From positions 248,001-312,000 of the forward strand of contig JAUMUG010000001.1 of the NCBI GenBank assembly GCA_030530775.1: 64,000 nucleotides of DNA, in the 5' to 3' direction. Of this stretch, positions 47,358 to 57,142 are shown piece after piece (the stretch's first letter is position 1; each line of letters starts with the position of its first letter). The stretch is from Lautropia sp. (lineage in GTDB: Bacteria > Pseudomonadota > Gammaproteobacteria > Burkholderiales > Burkholderiaceae_E). Below the pieces are notes generated by a model, which was not told where the DNA came from, did no database searches, and worked only from the letters and a program-made list of their open reading frames with translations. A program made the position numbers and the translations under genes.

Positions 47358-47389
47358 GGCCGGTGCGTCTGCCGGCAGACGCACCGGCC
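47358..47389. repeat. Perfect 32-bp palindrome
   Basis: The 16 bases GGCCGGTGCGTCTGCC at 47358-47373 are followed directly by their exact reverse complement, with no spacer. It sits 10 bases beyond the minus-strand lipoprotein stop. There is no T-run, so it may be a rho-assisted stop, a transcript stabiliser or a protein site. The remaining 47086-47357 has no gene that I can support. Confidence 0.85.
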
Positions 47390-47399
47390 GTATGCTCGA

Positions 47400-49013
47400 T
47401 CAACGATCCAGCGCGCCTTCGGGAATCGCCGTCAGGTAGGTCTGGACATCACGGGCATTGTTGCTGTTCCAGGTGGAGTTGAACAGCATCCGGGTGAAGT
47501 CGGGGTTGACGGTGGCGTGCGGTTCGGTCCAGTAGGAATGGAAGTCCGATGCCGACACGTAGTTGCTGTCGACATGGGCGATCGGACGGATCGTCGCGGC
47601 CTCATCGAGACTGACGGCGAACATTTTGCGATGCAGCCATTGCTGTTGGCTGGTGTTGCGGATATTGCCCGAGGGATTGTCGGCATGGGCTGCTGCATAG
47701 GTCGAAACCAGTACCCAGCCGGGCTTGCGATAGGCCTTGCCCGAGAAGTGCATGGCAGTGACGGTACGGCCGGGGTAGGCCGAAAACAGAGACGTGCGCT
47801 TGCCGGTATGTAGATTGACCGAGAAGATATCGCCGGCACCATAGTCGACCGAGACATAGGCATCCTGACCATTGCGGTCGATGGCGATGTCGGAATGTTC
47901 GGACTTGCGTTGCAGCTGCAGCCAGGGCCGACCGGTGGCCGGATGAGCGCTCTGGAAATCGCGTGTGTAGGCGCGGGTACCGAGTGCACCGTCGCTGGAA
48001 ACGACGCAGTAGTTGCCACTCGGGCTCATGCTGACATGATCGGGGCGTTCGTTCAGGCTGAGGCTGCCAACGATGCGTTGGGCCTGCATATCCCAGGTGA
48101 ACACGCCGAGGATCCGGTTGCCGCCATTGCGCTCGGCTTGGAAGCACCAATAGCGACCATCCGCCGAAGGCGCGCCTTCGGCTCGGGTCGAAGCGGTGGT
48201 GGCCGAGGGCCAGATCGCCTTCACCTGCGAGCGCATGTCGGAGATCCGGCGGCTCTGATTGGTTCGTACATCGATCTGGTGGATTTCGAGGCCGACGCCA
48301 TCGCGGCTCAGATACCAGATCAGATTCGGGTCGGTGGGATGCCAATGGGCTTCGGCGGCACCGGCCGGCCCCTGCAGTTGCTGGACTTGTTGCATGGTCC
48401 GGGCATCGTGAACGTACCAGTAGCCGTTCAGCGAGTAGATCAGCATGTAGGTGCTATCGGCGTTGAATGCCTGACGGCGGGAATAGTCATTGCGACGATA
48501 GGCCCGTCCGCTCGAGACGCTGTTGTCGGTCACACGCACGATGCAGGAGTGATAAATCGGGTCTTGATAGGCGCTGTGCAGCGCGGGTTGTGCAGAGTTG
48601 GGGATGAGGGCGTTTTCTTGGCCGCTCAACAGCGTGCGATTCTGTCGCAGGATGGCATGGCAGACGTCATTGGGTGCGATGGCCTTGCCGGCAAGCTGCG
48701 AGGTGCTGCCTTGCTCCGGTGAGGTGTCGGCGTTGGTCAACGTCGTGGGAATCAGCCGTGTACCATCGGCGGCGCCGAAGCCGTCGGTGGTGCTCACGAC
48801 GCTTTGCACGTTCAGGGGACTGCCGGCTTCGATACGGCCGGTGTCATTGCTGCCACTGCCGCAGGCGGCCAGCATCACCAGTACGGGCAGCGACAGATGT
48901 TTGAATGACAGGCGGCGGCGGGCAGCGCTCTGTGCTGCACGGCTCTGGCGGCTGGCAGCGGTGGTTGTGTTTTGATCGAAAAGGGGGCGGTGGCCGAACG
49001 TTGACTGAGTCAC
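47400..49013 (-). CDS. Beta-propeller (PD40/WD40-like) lipoprotein of unknown function
   Basis: I do not recognise the specific family. The 537-residue form starts at a GTG (49013) with AAGGAA eight bases upstream; an open frame continues 115 codons further but is probably non-coding. After a basic stretch (ARRRLSFKHL) comes a hydrophobic core and lipobox LAAC with Cys51, predicting a lipid anchor. From about residue 150, repeated units of the type ADSTYMLIYSLNGYWYVHDA, PNLIWYLSRDGVGLEIHQIDVRT and SPSGNYCVVSSDG suggest a TolB/PD40-type propeller, as in some polysaccharide-binding or oligogalacturonate lyase-like proteins. It is the last gene of the minus-strand sugar module. A role in surface glucan or sucrose handling is inference. 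Confidence 0.7.
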   Translation of the reverse strand: MTQSTFGHRPLFDQNTTTAASRQSRAAQSAARRRLSFKHLSLPVLVMLAACGSGSNDTGRIEAGSPLNVQSVVSTTDGFGAADGTRLIPTTLTNADTSPEQGSTSQLAGKAIAPNDVCHAILRQNRTLLSGQENALIPNSAQPALHSAYQDPIYHSCIVRVTDNSVSSGRAYRRNDYSRRQAFNADSTYMLIYSLNGYWYVHDARTMQQVQQLQGPAGAAEAHWHPTDPNLIWYLSRDGVGLEIHQIDVRTNQSRRISDMRSQVKAIWPSATTASTRAEGAPSADGRYWCFQAERNGGNRILGVFTWDMQAQRIVGSLSLNERPDHVSMSPSGNYCVVSSDGALGTRAYTRDFQSAHPATGRPWLQLQRKSEHSDIAIDRNGQDAYVSVDYGAGDIFSVNLHTGKRTSLFSAYPGRTVTAMHFSGKAYRKPGWVLVSTYAAAHADNPSGNIRNTSQQQWLHRKMFAVSLDEAATIRPIAHVDSNYVSASDFHSYWTEPHATVNPDFTRMLFNSTWNSNNARDVQTYLTAIPEGALDR

Positions 49014-49760
49014 TAGTTGATTTCCTTGTAAAAGACAGATACCCGCTTGACCGGCTGTGTTGCACCGGCGGCAAAGCGGTACGAGCGAGCGTAACCAGGG
49101 CCGTCCTGGTGGCTTGGCAAGCTGCCGGTTCCACCAGCGCGATGAGCGGATCTCATCCACGCATCCGGAGCGAGGCAGGCTGATCTGGCGGTGCCGTGAG
49201 CTGGTCACGGGATCCGCGCAGGCCCTCAGGAAGTGAAGGCGCACATCCGCCGCGGCGATGCTGATGCACCCGATACTCCAGGGTGAGGACGATGAGGCGG
49301 AGATGCGACGAGCGGAAGCGGTCTGGCCGGTAAAGCCAGGGTGGTTCAGCGCAATCAAATGGAAAAGCGACGATCGACTCGTGGCCCGATGAGTCGAGCG
49401 GAAAATCGACCTGCAGTACGCCAGTGTTGGTTCGTGATCCGGGGCTATGCGTGATCAGGGGTACCCGGCAAACGAGACGTGCTGTTGGTGATTTCCGGCG
49501 ATATGATACGATCAATCACGATAAGTGAGAAAAAGTAACTAGAAGTATTTTGTTGTCATTTCGTAAGCATCGCGCCATGTTGAGACTTGGATTTACAAAC
49601 GCGGTGCGCTGGGTTTGGTGCAGCACGTATCCCGAGCCGGAAAGACCAAAGACCGAAAGACCACGGGGACGGGGAGCGACGGAGTGGAGGAACGAGGGGG
49701 AGCAAAAGGCTGAAACACCGAAGTATGGTGGCCTCGACAGCCGCAAAGTCGAAAACGGCC
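49014..49760. other. Intergenic region upstream of the lipoprotein gene
   Basis: About 750 bases. An AT-rich block at roughly 49505-49570 is the only part with promoter-like composition for the minus-strand lipoprotein. I could not place boxes with confidence. Open frames here look like GC shadows. Confidence 0.4.
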
Positions 49761-49789
49761 AAAAAAAAACCCGTCCGGGTCAGGGACGG
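49761..49789 (-). terminator. Intrinsic terminator of the MFS transporter gene
   Basis: On the minus strand CCGTCC pairs with GGACGG (plus-strand arms at 49771-49776 and 49784-49789, 7-base loop) and is followed by a run of nine T (plus-strand A at 49761-49769). It lies 117 bases past the transporter stop. Confidence 0.8.
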
Positions 49790-49906
49790 ACTTCGAAGGG
49801 GAGTCCGGAAAGCGCTTGAAACGGCGCTTACCGGATCGATCTGCCTGTTTCGGCCGATCCGCTGGAGCGGCGGGTCGGCGTCGCTGGCCACGAATCGAGA
49901 CTCGAC

Positions 49907-51247
49907 TCAGGTGCGTTTGGGCATTGGCAGATTACTGGCTGCGGCGTCTGCTTTCGGTGTCTTGATCAGCAGTGTCGCAATGGCGGCGCAGGCCAACAGC
50001 AGGCCGGCAGTGGTGATGGCATTGCTGGGGTTGTGCCCCAGGAGGCTCGAGTAGATCCAGCCGAAGGTCAGCGTCTGGATCAGCATCGGGATCACGATCA
50101 TCATGTTGATGATGCCCATGTAGACGCCATAACGCTCTTTCGGAATCTCGGCCACGGCGATCAGGTAGGGCACGCCCATGATGGAGGCCCAGGCGATACC
50201 GAAGCCGATCATCGGCACGAACAGCAGGAACTTGTTGGTGACATGCGGGAAGACGCACAGGCCGATTGCTGCCAGTGACAAAGCGAGGGCATGGACGACC
50301 TTGGCCTGATATTTGCGGGCCAGGTACATCAGTCCGAAGGCCGACACGAAGGTGACGATGTTGTAGAAGCCATTGACCAGACCAGTCCATGCCACCGCTT
50401 CCTGATACAGCTCATGGTCGCGCAGTGTCGCGTTCCAGACGGATTTGGCGATACTGTGGGAGACGAACTGCCAATAGATGAACATGGCATACCATTGGAA
50501 CAGATAGACGAAAGCCAGCTGCCACAGGGTCTTGGGCATGTCCTTGATGGCTTCCCAGATCTCCATGACGGCGGGGATCAGGCCCATCGGTTTTTTCTTC
50601 ATCTCCTCCAGTTCTTCGGGGGTGGGCGGATGTTCCGGCGTCGACAGCACCGAGATCAGCACGGTCGCGATCGAGCAGAAGGCACCGACATAGAAGGAGC
50701 CGAACACCCAGTAGGGAATGCCGGATTCATTGACACCGGGAATCCATTGGCGGAAGAAGTACAGCGACACGTTGGCCAACGTGATGCCGAGACCCGTGAA
50801 GAAGCTCTGCATCAGGAAGCCGGTGGCGTGTTGGTTCGTCGGCAGCTTGTCGGCGATGAAGGCACGGTACGGTTCCATCGCGGTGTTGTTGCTGGCGTCC
50901 AGCAGCCACAGCAGCAGCACGGCCATCCACAATGCGGTGGAGTGCGGGTAGAGGAACAGCGTGATGCTGCAGCCGATTGCACCGATCAGGAAGTAAGGCC
51001 GCCGACGCCCCAGTCCGGGCAACCAGGTGCGGTCACTGAGCGCACCGATCAGCGGTTGAACGATGAGACCGGTCACCGGACCGGCCAGGTTGAGCAACGG
51101 AAGCTTCTCGGGGTCCGCGTTCAGGAAGCTGAACACCGGATTGATCGCGGTCTGCTGCAATCCGAAACTGTATTGAATCCCGAAAAACCCGAAATTCATC
51201 AAGATGATCTGGCGAAATGTCATCGCCACTCGGGGATCAATGCTCAT
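49907..51247 (-). CDS. MFS sugar transporter, SLC45/GPH type (probable sucrose or maltose importer)
   Basis: About 446 residues with 12 hydrophobic segments. The N-terminus FGFFGIQYSFGLQQTAINPVF and the loop LIGALSDRTWLPGLGRRRPYFLIGA, with its conserved D-R-GRRRP signature, are typical of the SLC45/plant-sucrose-transporter-like branch of the major facilitator superfamily; bacterial members import sucrose, maltose or related glucosides with protons. I chose the ATG at 51247, ten bases after AGGAG; the ATG at 51256 is only one base from that box. A terminator follows. The neighbouring amylosucrase and porin favour sucrose. Confidence 0.85.
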   Translation of the reverse strand: MSIDPRVAMTFRQIILMNFGFFGIQYSFGLQQTAINPVFSFLNADPEKLPLLNLAGPVTGLIVQPLIGALSDRTWLPGLGRRRPYFLIGAIGCSITLFLYPHSTALWMAVLLLWLLDASNNTAMEPYRAFIADKLPTNQHATGFLMQSFFTGLGITLANVSLYFFRQWIPGVNESGIPYWVFGSFYVGAFCSIATVLISVLSTPEHPPTPEELEEMKKKPMGLIPAVMEIWEAIKDMPKTLWQLAFVYLFQWYAMFIYWQFVSHSIAKSVWNATLRDHELYQEAVAWTGLVNGFYNIVTFVSAFGLMYLARKYQAKVVHALALSLAAIGLCVFPHVTNKFLLFVPMIGFGIAWASIMGVPYLIAVAEIPKERYGVYMGIINMMIVIPMLIQTLTFGWIYSSLLGHNPSNAITTAGLLLACAAIATLLIKTPKADAAASNLPMPKRT

Positions 51248-51652
51248 GGATACCATGCTCCTTTCGTTTGGGCGTCACGTTTCTGAAACGCATGTCTTCT
51301 TGTTACGTCCGGATTTCGCTCGCCACCTTCCGGTCACCGTGCCCTCCCATTGCGCCCGATGCAGACCAGCAGCACGAGCGGGCGACATGAAACATGCCGG
51401 CGCCGTCATGGCGTGGGCTGACAGGGAGGACATGGTGAAGGTTTCGGTCACGACTGAGGAGAAGTGAAACGAGAAACAGTTTTCGGGCCGCAGCAAGAAC
51501 GCAGGACTCCGGGCGAACCCCCTGGGTCCTGCTCATCCCGGTTGCCGGGGGCGCCGTCCCGGTCAGCGGGGGGTTACCTATATGGTCGAACGGTGTCCGG
51601 CCGTTCCATCCATGCCGGGGCCCCGGCCTCTGCAGGGATGGAAAATCGGTTC
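51248..51652. other. Gap between porin and transporter genes with tandem hairpins
   Basis: 405 bases. Just after the porin stop are two inverted repeats: GAACGG/CCGTTC (51588-51593 and 51601-51606), and a 14-bp palindrome GCCGGGGCCCCGGC (51614-51627) enclosed by CCATCC/GGATGG (51606-51641). No T-run follows on the minus strand. They may slow exonucleases at the porin mRNA end. No further gene is seen. Confidence 0.5.
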
Positions 51653-53071
51653 TTACCACCAGGCTTCCACTTGGGCACCGTAGATCACGACACTGCGCTT
51701 GCCGTCGAAGCCGTCGGCAGCGGTGTTGCAGTCACGTCCCGAGCAGACCACCGGCCCGGCCGCCGCTGCGGCATCGTTCCACTTGCCATAGGTGGCGAAC
51801 AGACGCAGTGCCGGACGGGCCGTCACATCGGAGCCCAGCGCGAACTGTGTGCCGACCGTCACTTTGGTCAGCTTGCGCGTGGCTTCGGATTCCTGCTTGA
51901 CCTGCTGATAGCCGACTTCACTGAACAGGCTGACCACGCTGTTGATGGCGTAGTGCGGACGGGTGCCGATCCACAGCTCTTTCACGTCGATGTCGTTGAT
52001 TTCCGAGTTGCGGAAACCGGCCGTGGTCGTGGCGGACCAGCGGCTGCCGGTCGGTTTGTAGAGCCAGTGGTCGAACAGCAGCCATTCGCGGCGCTTGTCG
52101 GTGCTGCCGGCAAAGCCAAAGCCCTTCAGTGACACGGCGTTGTGCGCGAACTGCAGACCCAGGGTGTTCGTGCCTTCGACACCCAGCGGATTGGTCTGGT
52201 CGTGTGCAATGGTGAAGGCGGCGCCGTTCTTGCCGGCCTTGTTGTCGATCGTGTGGGTCTCACGAATCAGTACGGCAACGTCGGGTGTGGTCGGGTCGTT
52301 GTCCAGATCCACCATCTGGGTGGTGTCTGTGGTGTAGGTACTGGTGCCGCTGCGGTTGTTGGCGCGGACGAGGTCGACGCCGACGGTCAGCTCGCCACCC
52401 GGATTGACGTTGATCTTCTGCAGACGGAGGTCATGCACGGTGGCTGAACGGGAACCTCCACCGATCAGATCGGGGCTGTAGCCCTCCAGTGAGGTGTTGA
52501 TGCCGTAGCCGGTGGTGTCGCCGATGCGGAACATCGCATACGAGAACAGGCCCGGGCCCATCTTGATGTTGTCGATCCCGAAACCCGGACCCTGGGCAGG
52601 CTCCCAGTAGGTGTAGTCCAGCATGTGGATGTCGGGGTTCTTGTAATAGCGCTTGCCGATCCACAGTGAGGCGCCGTCCAGTGAAGGCATCTCGAGTGCG
52701 GCACCGATGTTGTCGGCGGACACGAAGGCTTCACGCAGTGCGGGGGTGCTCTGCTCCCAGTTGGCCAGTCCTTGGGTGCCTTGAGCGAAAGTGAACTTGG
52801 TATTGAAAGTGGTGCCTTTGATCTCGCCCAAGTTTGCACCGAGCGTCAGGGCAACATAGGTGTCGCATTCGTTGCCCATCCGGAACCAGGTGGTCGCGCC
52901 AGGCAGGCGAACACAGGCCAGATTGCCGTCTTCGGAAGTCGTGCCGGCGGCCGATCGGAAATATCCTTCGAATTCGATCGTCTTCGCAGCGTGGGCCGGC
53001 ATGCTCACGAAGGTGGCTGCAAACAGTGCGGAAGCACCGGCCAATGCCAACGATTTCTTATGGGTGTTCAA
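51653..53071 (-). CDS. LamB-family maltoporin-like sugar porin
   Basis: A 472-residue outer-membrane precursor. It starts at a TTG (53071) with AAGGAG six bases upstream, and has a clean signal peptide ending SMPAHA near residue 28. The mature start FEGYFRSAAGT, the disulfide-type Cys pair with FRMGNECDTYVAL, and the C-terminal IYGAQVEAWW with terminal aromatic residues are LamB hallmarks. The protein would be an 18-strand trimeric channel for maltodextrins or sucrose, as with ScrY. It lies between the transporter and amylosucrase genes on the same strand and is probably the outer-membrane entry step of the module. Confidence 0.9.
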   Translation of the reverse strand: MNTHKKSLALAGASALFAATFVSMPAHAAKTIEFEGYFRSAAGTTSEDGNLACVRLPGATTWFRMGNECDTYVALTLGANLGEIKGTTFNTKFTFAQGTQGLANWEQSTPALREAFVSADNIGAALEMPSLDGASLWIGKRYYKNPDIHMLDYTYWEPAQGPGFGIDNIKMGPGLFSYAMFRIGDTTGYGINTSLEGYSPDLIGGGSRSATVHDLRLQKINVNPGGELTVGVDLVRANNRSGTSTYTTDTTQMVDLDNDPTTPDVAVLIRETHTIDNKAGKNGAAFTIAHDQTNPLGVEGTNTLGLQFAHNAVSLKGFGFAGSTDKRREWLLFDHWLYKPTGSRWSATTTAGFRNSEINDIDVKELWIGTRPHYAINSVVSLFSEVGYQQVKQESEATRKLTKVTVGTQFALGSDVTARPALRLFATYGKWNDAAAAAGPVVCSGRDCNTAADGFDGKRSVVIYGAQVEAWW

Positions 53072-53281
53072 CTTGGTCTCCTTTCCTCTTGCACCAAGAG
53101 GGTAATCATCGTGAACAGGATGATGAGTGGATTGGAAAAAAGTCGATGCTCAACGGCGCACCGACTGGCTCTGACATCTTTCTTTCAAGTTTCTTTCCAT
53201 GTGATCCCGACCGGCGCAACCCGATGGCCGGAGTCATCGGATCACAAAGCATCGGGATCGATACAACACCTCGGGCTGCGC

Positions 53282-55192
53282 TCAGGCCGAAATATCCAGC
53301 CAGAGCACGCCATAAGGGGCGAGCGTGATGCCGTTCTGCAGTTCGTACTCCTGGTTGGAGAGCAGATCCCGCATCGGGCGTTTCGGCATCGCCTGGAACA
53401 CCTGTGCCGGGCAATGCTGTTCGAACTCGCTGTAATTGGCCAGAACCAGGATGGTCTGTTGCCCATTGCTGCGGGTATAGCCCAGCACCGACGGGTTGCC
53501 GGCGCGATAACCAATCAGGTGGCCGCCGGCGAATGCGGGTGTCGCTTCCCGCATTGTGATCATTTTCCGTAGCCCTGTGTACACTTGGCCGGCACTGGTG
53601 TTCGGATCGTTGCGCTGCTCATAGCGTGCCGCGTCGCGGAACGGACGGTGGATCCATCGGCTGTCGCCCGCTTCGAGCGGATTGTTCAGGTACTTGTCGT
53701 CATTCAGCGTACCGACTTCATCACCCAGATAGATCAGGGGCAGGCCGCCCGTGGTCAGGGCCAGGCTGAACAGCAGCAGCATCCGGCTGGGGCCGAGAGG
53801 GTCGTTCTGTTCCAGACCGGCCAGTGAGGCGAAGGTGCCGCTGACACGCGCATCGCCGGTCTGCGGATTTTCCTGGAAGGGAACGCCGCGGGCGAAGCTG
53901 CCGGGGAAGCGGTTGTTGAAGAAGCGGTTGAGGAATTTGCGATGGTCGTAGCCGTTGATGCCGAACTGGGCGGCATCTTCGTCGGCGAATGTCCAGCCGA
54001 TATCGTCGTGGCTGCGAACATAGTTGACCCAGGCCGTATCGGCCGGCAGCTCATGCCATTTTTCGAGCGCCTGCTGTAGCAGATTCACTTCGCGCGTAGC
54101 CAGCGAGTTCCACTGCAGGGCCATCTGCAGCGGGTTGTAGGACAGTTGGCATTCGTTCGGAGCGATGTAGGACATCACCTCGGCCGGGTGAACGATGGCT
54201 TCGGATTTGAACAGCAGCGATGGTGTGGCGATGCGGGCCACCGCGTTGAAGGCACGGATCACGTTGTGCACTTCGGGCAGGCTTTCGCAGGCGGTACCCA
54301 TCCGCTTCCAGCAGAAGGCGACCGCATCCAGACGGATGATTTCGCACCCGAGGTTGGCGATGGCGAGCATCTCGCCGGCCATCGCATTGAAGACGGCCGG
54401 GTTGCTGTAATTCAGGTCCCACTGGAAACTCCGGAAGGTCGTCCATATCCAGCGGCCATCGGGCAGCTGCGAGAAGGCGCCGGGATGATCGTCCGGGAAG
54501 ATTTCGCGCACGGTCCGGTCATACTGATCGGGTTGGGAGCGATCCGGGAAGATCAGATAGAAATCCTTGAACTGCGGATCGCCGGCCACTGCGGCCTTGG
54601 CCCAGTCGTGATCGTTGGCGGTGTGGTTGAAGATGAAGTCCAGCACCAGGCTGATGCCCGCCTTGCGCAGTTCGTGGGCCAGCTCGCGCATGTCATCGAT
54701 GGTGCCGATGGCCGGATTGACCTCGCGATAGCTGCTGACGGCATAGCCGCCGTCGTTCTCGCCTTCGGGCACCTTGAACGGGGGCATCAGATGCAGATAG
54801 TTCAGCCCCAGCTCCTTGAAATAAGGGATGTAACCGATCAGATTCTTCAGATTGCCGGCGAAACGGTCGACATACAGCACGCCGCCCAGGGCCTTTTCCG
54901 ACAGGAACCAGGTGGAATCGCTCTGGCGGGCCTCGTCCAGGGCCTTCATCTCCCTGGAACGATCGGCCCAGCCGTTCCAGCAGGTCATGATCAGCGCATC
55001 GAGCTGTTGCAGGAAATCGGCCCGTTTGCCATAGAGAGGGACCAGATTGCGGATCAGGGTGGGCAAATGCTCTTGCAGGCGCTGTTCGAACTGCTGCCAC
55101 TGGTGGCCGGTGGCTTTCCGGCCCAGATGGTGGGCCAGCGTGTTGCGCACGTGTTCAAAGGCAAGGGTCTGTTGTTGTTGCGAGGTCAGCAT
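53282..55192 (-). CDS. Amylosucrase (sucrose to alpha-1,4-glucan)
   Basis: Amylosucrase (GH13_4) transfers glucose from sucrose directly onto alpha-1,4-glucan, releasing fructose, without nucleotide sugars. The 636-residue length equals that of the Neisseria polysaccharea enzyme. With an offset of +3 its catalytic residues all align: His190, Arg287, nucleophile Asp289 (IIRLDAVAF), acid/base Glu331 (LLFKSEAIV), His395 and Asp396 (VRSHDDIGW). The helical N-domain specific to amylosucrases is present (residues 1-90). No signal peptide is seen, fitting cytoplasmic action on imported sucrose. It is first in the minus-strand module and diverges from rplC. Sucrose hydrolase is the main alternative name for close relatives. 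Confidence 0.93.
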   Translation of the reverse strand: MLTSQQQQTLAFEHVRNTLAHHLGRKATGHQWQQFEQRLQEHLPTLIRNLVPLYGKRADFLQQLDALIMTCWNGWADRSREMKALDEARQSDSTWFLSEKALGGVLYVDRFAGNLKNLIGYIPYFKELGLNYLHLMPPFKVPEGENDGGYAVSSYREVNPAIGTIDDMRELAHELRKAGISLVLDFIFNHTANDHDWAKAAVAGDPQFKDFYLIFPDRSQPDQYDRTVREIFPDDHPGAFSQLPDGRWIWTTFRSFQWDLNYSNPAVFNAMAGEMLAIANLGCEIIRLDAVAFCWKRMGTACESLPEVHNVIRAFNAVARIATPSLLFKSEAIVHPAEVMSYIAPNECQLSYNPLQMALQWNSLATREVNLLQQALEKWHELPADTAWVNYVRSHDDIGWTFADEDAAQFGINGYDHRKFLNRFFNNRFPGSFARGVPFQENPQTGDARVSGTFASLAGLEQNDPLGPSRMLLLFSLALTTGGLPLIYLGDEVGTLNDDKYLNNPLEAGDSRWIHRPFRDAARYEQRNDPNTSAGQVYTGLRKMITMREATPAFAGGHLIGYRAGNPSVLGYTRSNGQQTILVLANYSEFEQHCPAQVFQAMPKRPMRDLLSNQEYELQNGITLAPYGVLWLDISA

Positions 55193-55398
55193 GGCAAAGT
55201 CTCTGTCATGGGTCCAGGGGGAGGCGCCAAAGCATGTTAATCACTATTTCACTAGATTAGATAAACGTGGCAGCACGTAACATTGAGAATGTACTACGGT
55301 TGAAAGAGCGAAAACGCATAGCCCCAGTGTCATGTCATGAAATTTTTTCAAGGGCGTAAACGCAGGGCGGCGCAGTCGCGGATGTCGAGTCGAAGAGC

Positions 55399-55427
55399 TT
55401 GCGCCATGGGGTGTGTCGGTCTATACT
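55399..55427 (+). promoter_or_regulatory. Sigma70-type promoter for the rplC-led S10 operon
   Basis: TTGCGC (55399-55404), a 17-base spacer and TATACT (55422-55427), 73 bases before the rplC start. It lies in the 308-base gap between divergent amylosucrase and rplC. The amylosucrase-proximal part (about 55230-55330) is AT-rich, but I could not place its promoter. Confidence 0.8.
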
Positions 55428-55500
55428 CAGCCGCTTTACTGCAGGCTCATGGCCAATCGAAGCCATGGGTGTCAATAAATCGCTTCAGGGAGTTCTCCGC

Positions 55501-56211
55501 ATGGGGTCTCAAGCTAGTTCCGCATTTGGTCTGCTGGGCCGAAAAGTCGGAATGATGCGCATCTTTACCGAAGACGGTGAAAGCGTTCCTGTCACCGTGA
55601 TCGACGTTTCCGGTAATCGCGTCTCGCAAGTCAAGTCCGTCGAAAAAGACGGTTATTCCGCTGTCCAGCTGGTCTACGGTGAGCGTCGCGCCAACCGTGT
55701 CTCCTCCGCCGAGGCAGGTCATTACGCCAAGGCCGGCGTACAGGCTGGCTCGATCGTCGCCGAATTCGCACTCTCTCCCGAGCGTGCCGCCGAAGTTCCG
55801 GCAGGCACCACGCTGGGTGCGGATCAATTCGTCGTCGGCCAGTACATCGATGTGCAGGGCACCTCGCAGGGCAAAGGCTTTGCGGGCACCATCAAGCGCC
55901 ACAATTTCGGTTCGCAGCGTGCATCCCACGGCAACTCGCGCTCGCACAACGTGCCGGGCTCCATCGGTATGGCGCAGGACCCGGGCCGTGTGTTCCCCGG
56001 CAAGAAGATGTCCGGTCAGATGGGTAACGTGAAGCGCACCGTGCAGAACCTGGTCGTGGAACGTGTCGATACCGACCGTGGTCTGCTGCTGGTCCGTGGC
56101 GCCGTTCCCGGTTCGGCGGGCGGCCATCTGGTGATCACGCCGGCCGTCAAGCGTCGGCTGAATCCGATCAAGGCAGTGGCCGAGGCCAAACCTGCCGGCA
56201 AAGGCAAGTGA
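55501..56211 (+). CDS. rplC: 50S ribosomal protein L3
   Basis: Early-assembly protein near the peptidyl transferase centre. The 236-residue form starts [22 protein letters not shown] at 55501 with AGGGAG nine bases upstream; E. coli L3 starts at the equivalent of GLLGRKVGM, so the first eight residues are an extension. [21 protein letters not shown] and [15 protein letters not shown] are conserved. In relatives this gene directly follows rpsJ; here it follows its own promoter. Confidence 0.96.
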   Translation: MGSQASSAFGLLGRKVGMMRIFTEDGESVPVTVIDVSGNRVSQVKSVEKDGYSAVQLVYGERRANRVSSAEAGHYAKAGVQAGSIVAEFALSPERAAEVPAGTTLGADQFVVGQYIDVQGTSQGKGFAGTIKRHNFGSQRASHGNSRSHNVPGSIGMAQDPGRVFPGKKMSGQMGNVKRTVQNLVVERVDTDRGLLLVRGAVPGSAGGHLVITPAVKRRLNPIKAVAEAKPAGKGK

Positions 56212-56228
56212 TAGGGGATCGTTCGAAC

Positions 56229-56849
56229 ATGGAACTGAATATCTTGAACGATCAGGGTCAGAAATCGGGCGCCGTTTCCGTTGTCGACAGTGTGTTCGGC
56301 ATCGATTTCAACGAGCCGCTGATTCACCAGATCGTCGTTGCTTACCAGGCCAACGCCCGCAGTGGCAATCGTGCCCAAAAGGACCGTAGCGAAGTTCGTC
56401 ACTCGACGAAGAAACCATGGCGCCAGAAAGGTACGGGCCGTGCCCGTGCCGGTATGACTTCCAGTCCGCTGTGGCGTGGGGGCGGCCGCACCTTCCCGAA
56501 CAAGCCGGACGAGAATTTCACTCAGAAGGTCAATCGGAAGATGTATCGCGCTGGCATGCGCTCCATTCTGTCGCAGTTGGCCCGTGAGGAGCGGCTGTCG
56601 GTGGTCGAGTCGCTCGCGCTCGAAGCACCGAAGACCCGCCTGTTGGCCTCGCGTCTGAATGGCATGGGCCTGAAGTCGACGCTGATCCTGGTCGATACCG
56701 AGGATGAAAACCTTTATCTGGCAGCGCGCAACCTGCCGCACGTGCTGGTTCTGGAAGCCCGCCATGCCGATCCGTTGTCGCTGATCCATTATGAGAACGT
56801 CTTGGTCACCAAGCCGGCTCTGACGCAGCTGCAGGAGATGCTGGGATGA
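56229..56849 (+). CDS. rplD: 50S ribosomal protein L4
   Basis: Ribosomal exit-tunnel protein and, in E. coli, the repressor of the S10 operon. It has 206 residues (E. coli: 201), starting [16 protein letters not shown]; an in-frame GTG seven codons earlier is less likely. [33 protein letters not shown] is represented by the conserved tunnel loop KGTGRARAG. It overlaps rplW by four bases (ATGA). Confidence 0.96.
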   Translation: MELNILNDQGQKSGAVSVVDSVFGIDFNEPLIHQIVVAYQANARSGNRAQKDRSEVRHSTKKPWRQKGTGRARAGMTSSPLWRGGGRTFPNKPDENFTQKVNRKMYRAGMRSILSQLAREERLSVVESLALEAPKTRLLASRLNGMGLKSTLILVDTEDENLYLAARNLPHVLVLEARHADPLSLIHYENVLVTKPALTQLQEMLG

Positions 56850-57142
56850 ATCCAAATCGAGTGATGCAAGTGGTGGTCGCGCCGGTGATCTCCGAGAAAA
56901 GTACGCTGATCGGCGAAAAGCACAATCAGTATGCTTTCCGGGTGTTGCAGGACGCCACCAAGGAAGAGGTCAAGGCTGCCATCGAAAGTCTGTTCAAAGT
57001 GACGGTCGAGTCGGTCAACATGATCAACATCGCGGGCAAGCAGAAGCGCTTCGGCCGCGGAATGGGGCGCCGGCGGAACATCCGCAAGGCGTATGTCAGT
57101 CTGGCATCGGGCCAAGAGATCAATTTCGCGGAGACCAAGTAA
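56846..57142 (+). CDS. rplW: 50S ribosomal protein L23
   Basis: Sits at the tunnel exit and docks SRP and trigger factor. It has 98 residues (E. coli: 100). [23 protein letters not shown] and [21 protein letters not shown] are family motifs. It starts inside the rplD stop and abuts rplB (TAAATG). Confidence 0.97.
   Translation: MNPNRVMQVVVAPVISEKSTLIGEKHNQYAFRVLQDATKEEVKAAIESLFKVTVESVNMINIAGKQKRFGRGMGRRRNIRKAYVSLASGQEINFAETK

Noticed and set aside
46980..55500. Possible mobile element carrying the sucrose module
   Set aside because: No integrase, transposase, tRNA attachment site or flanking direct repeats were visible, and composition resembles the host.
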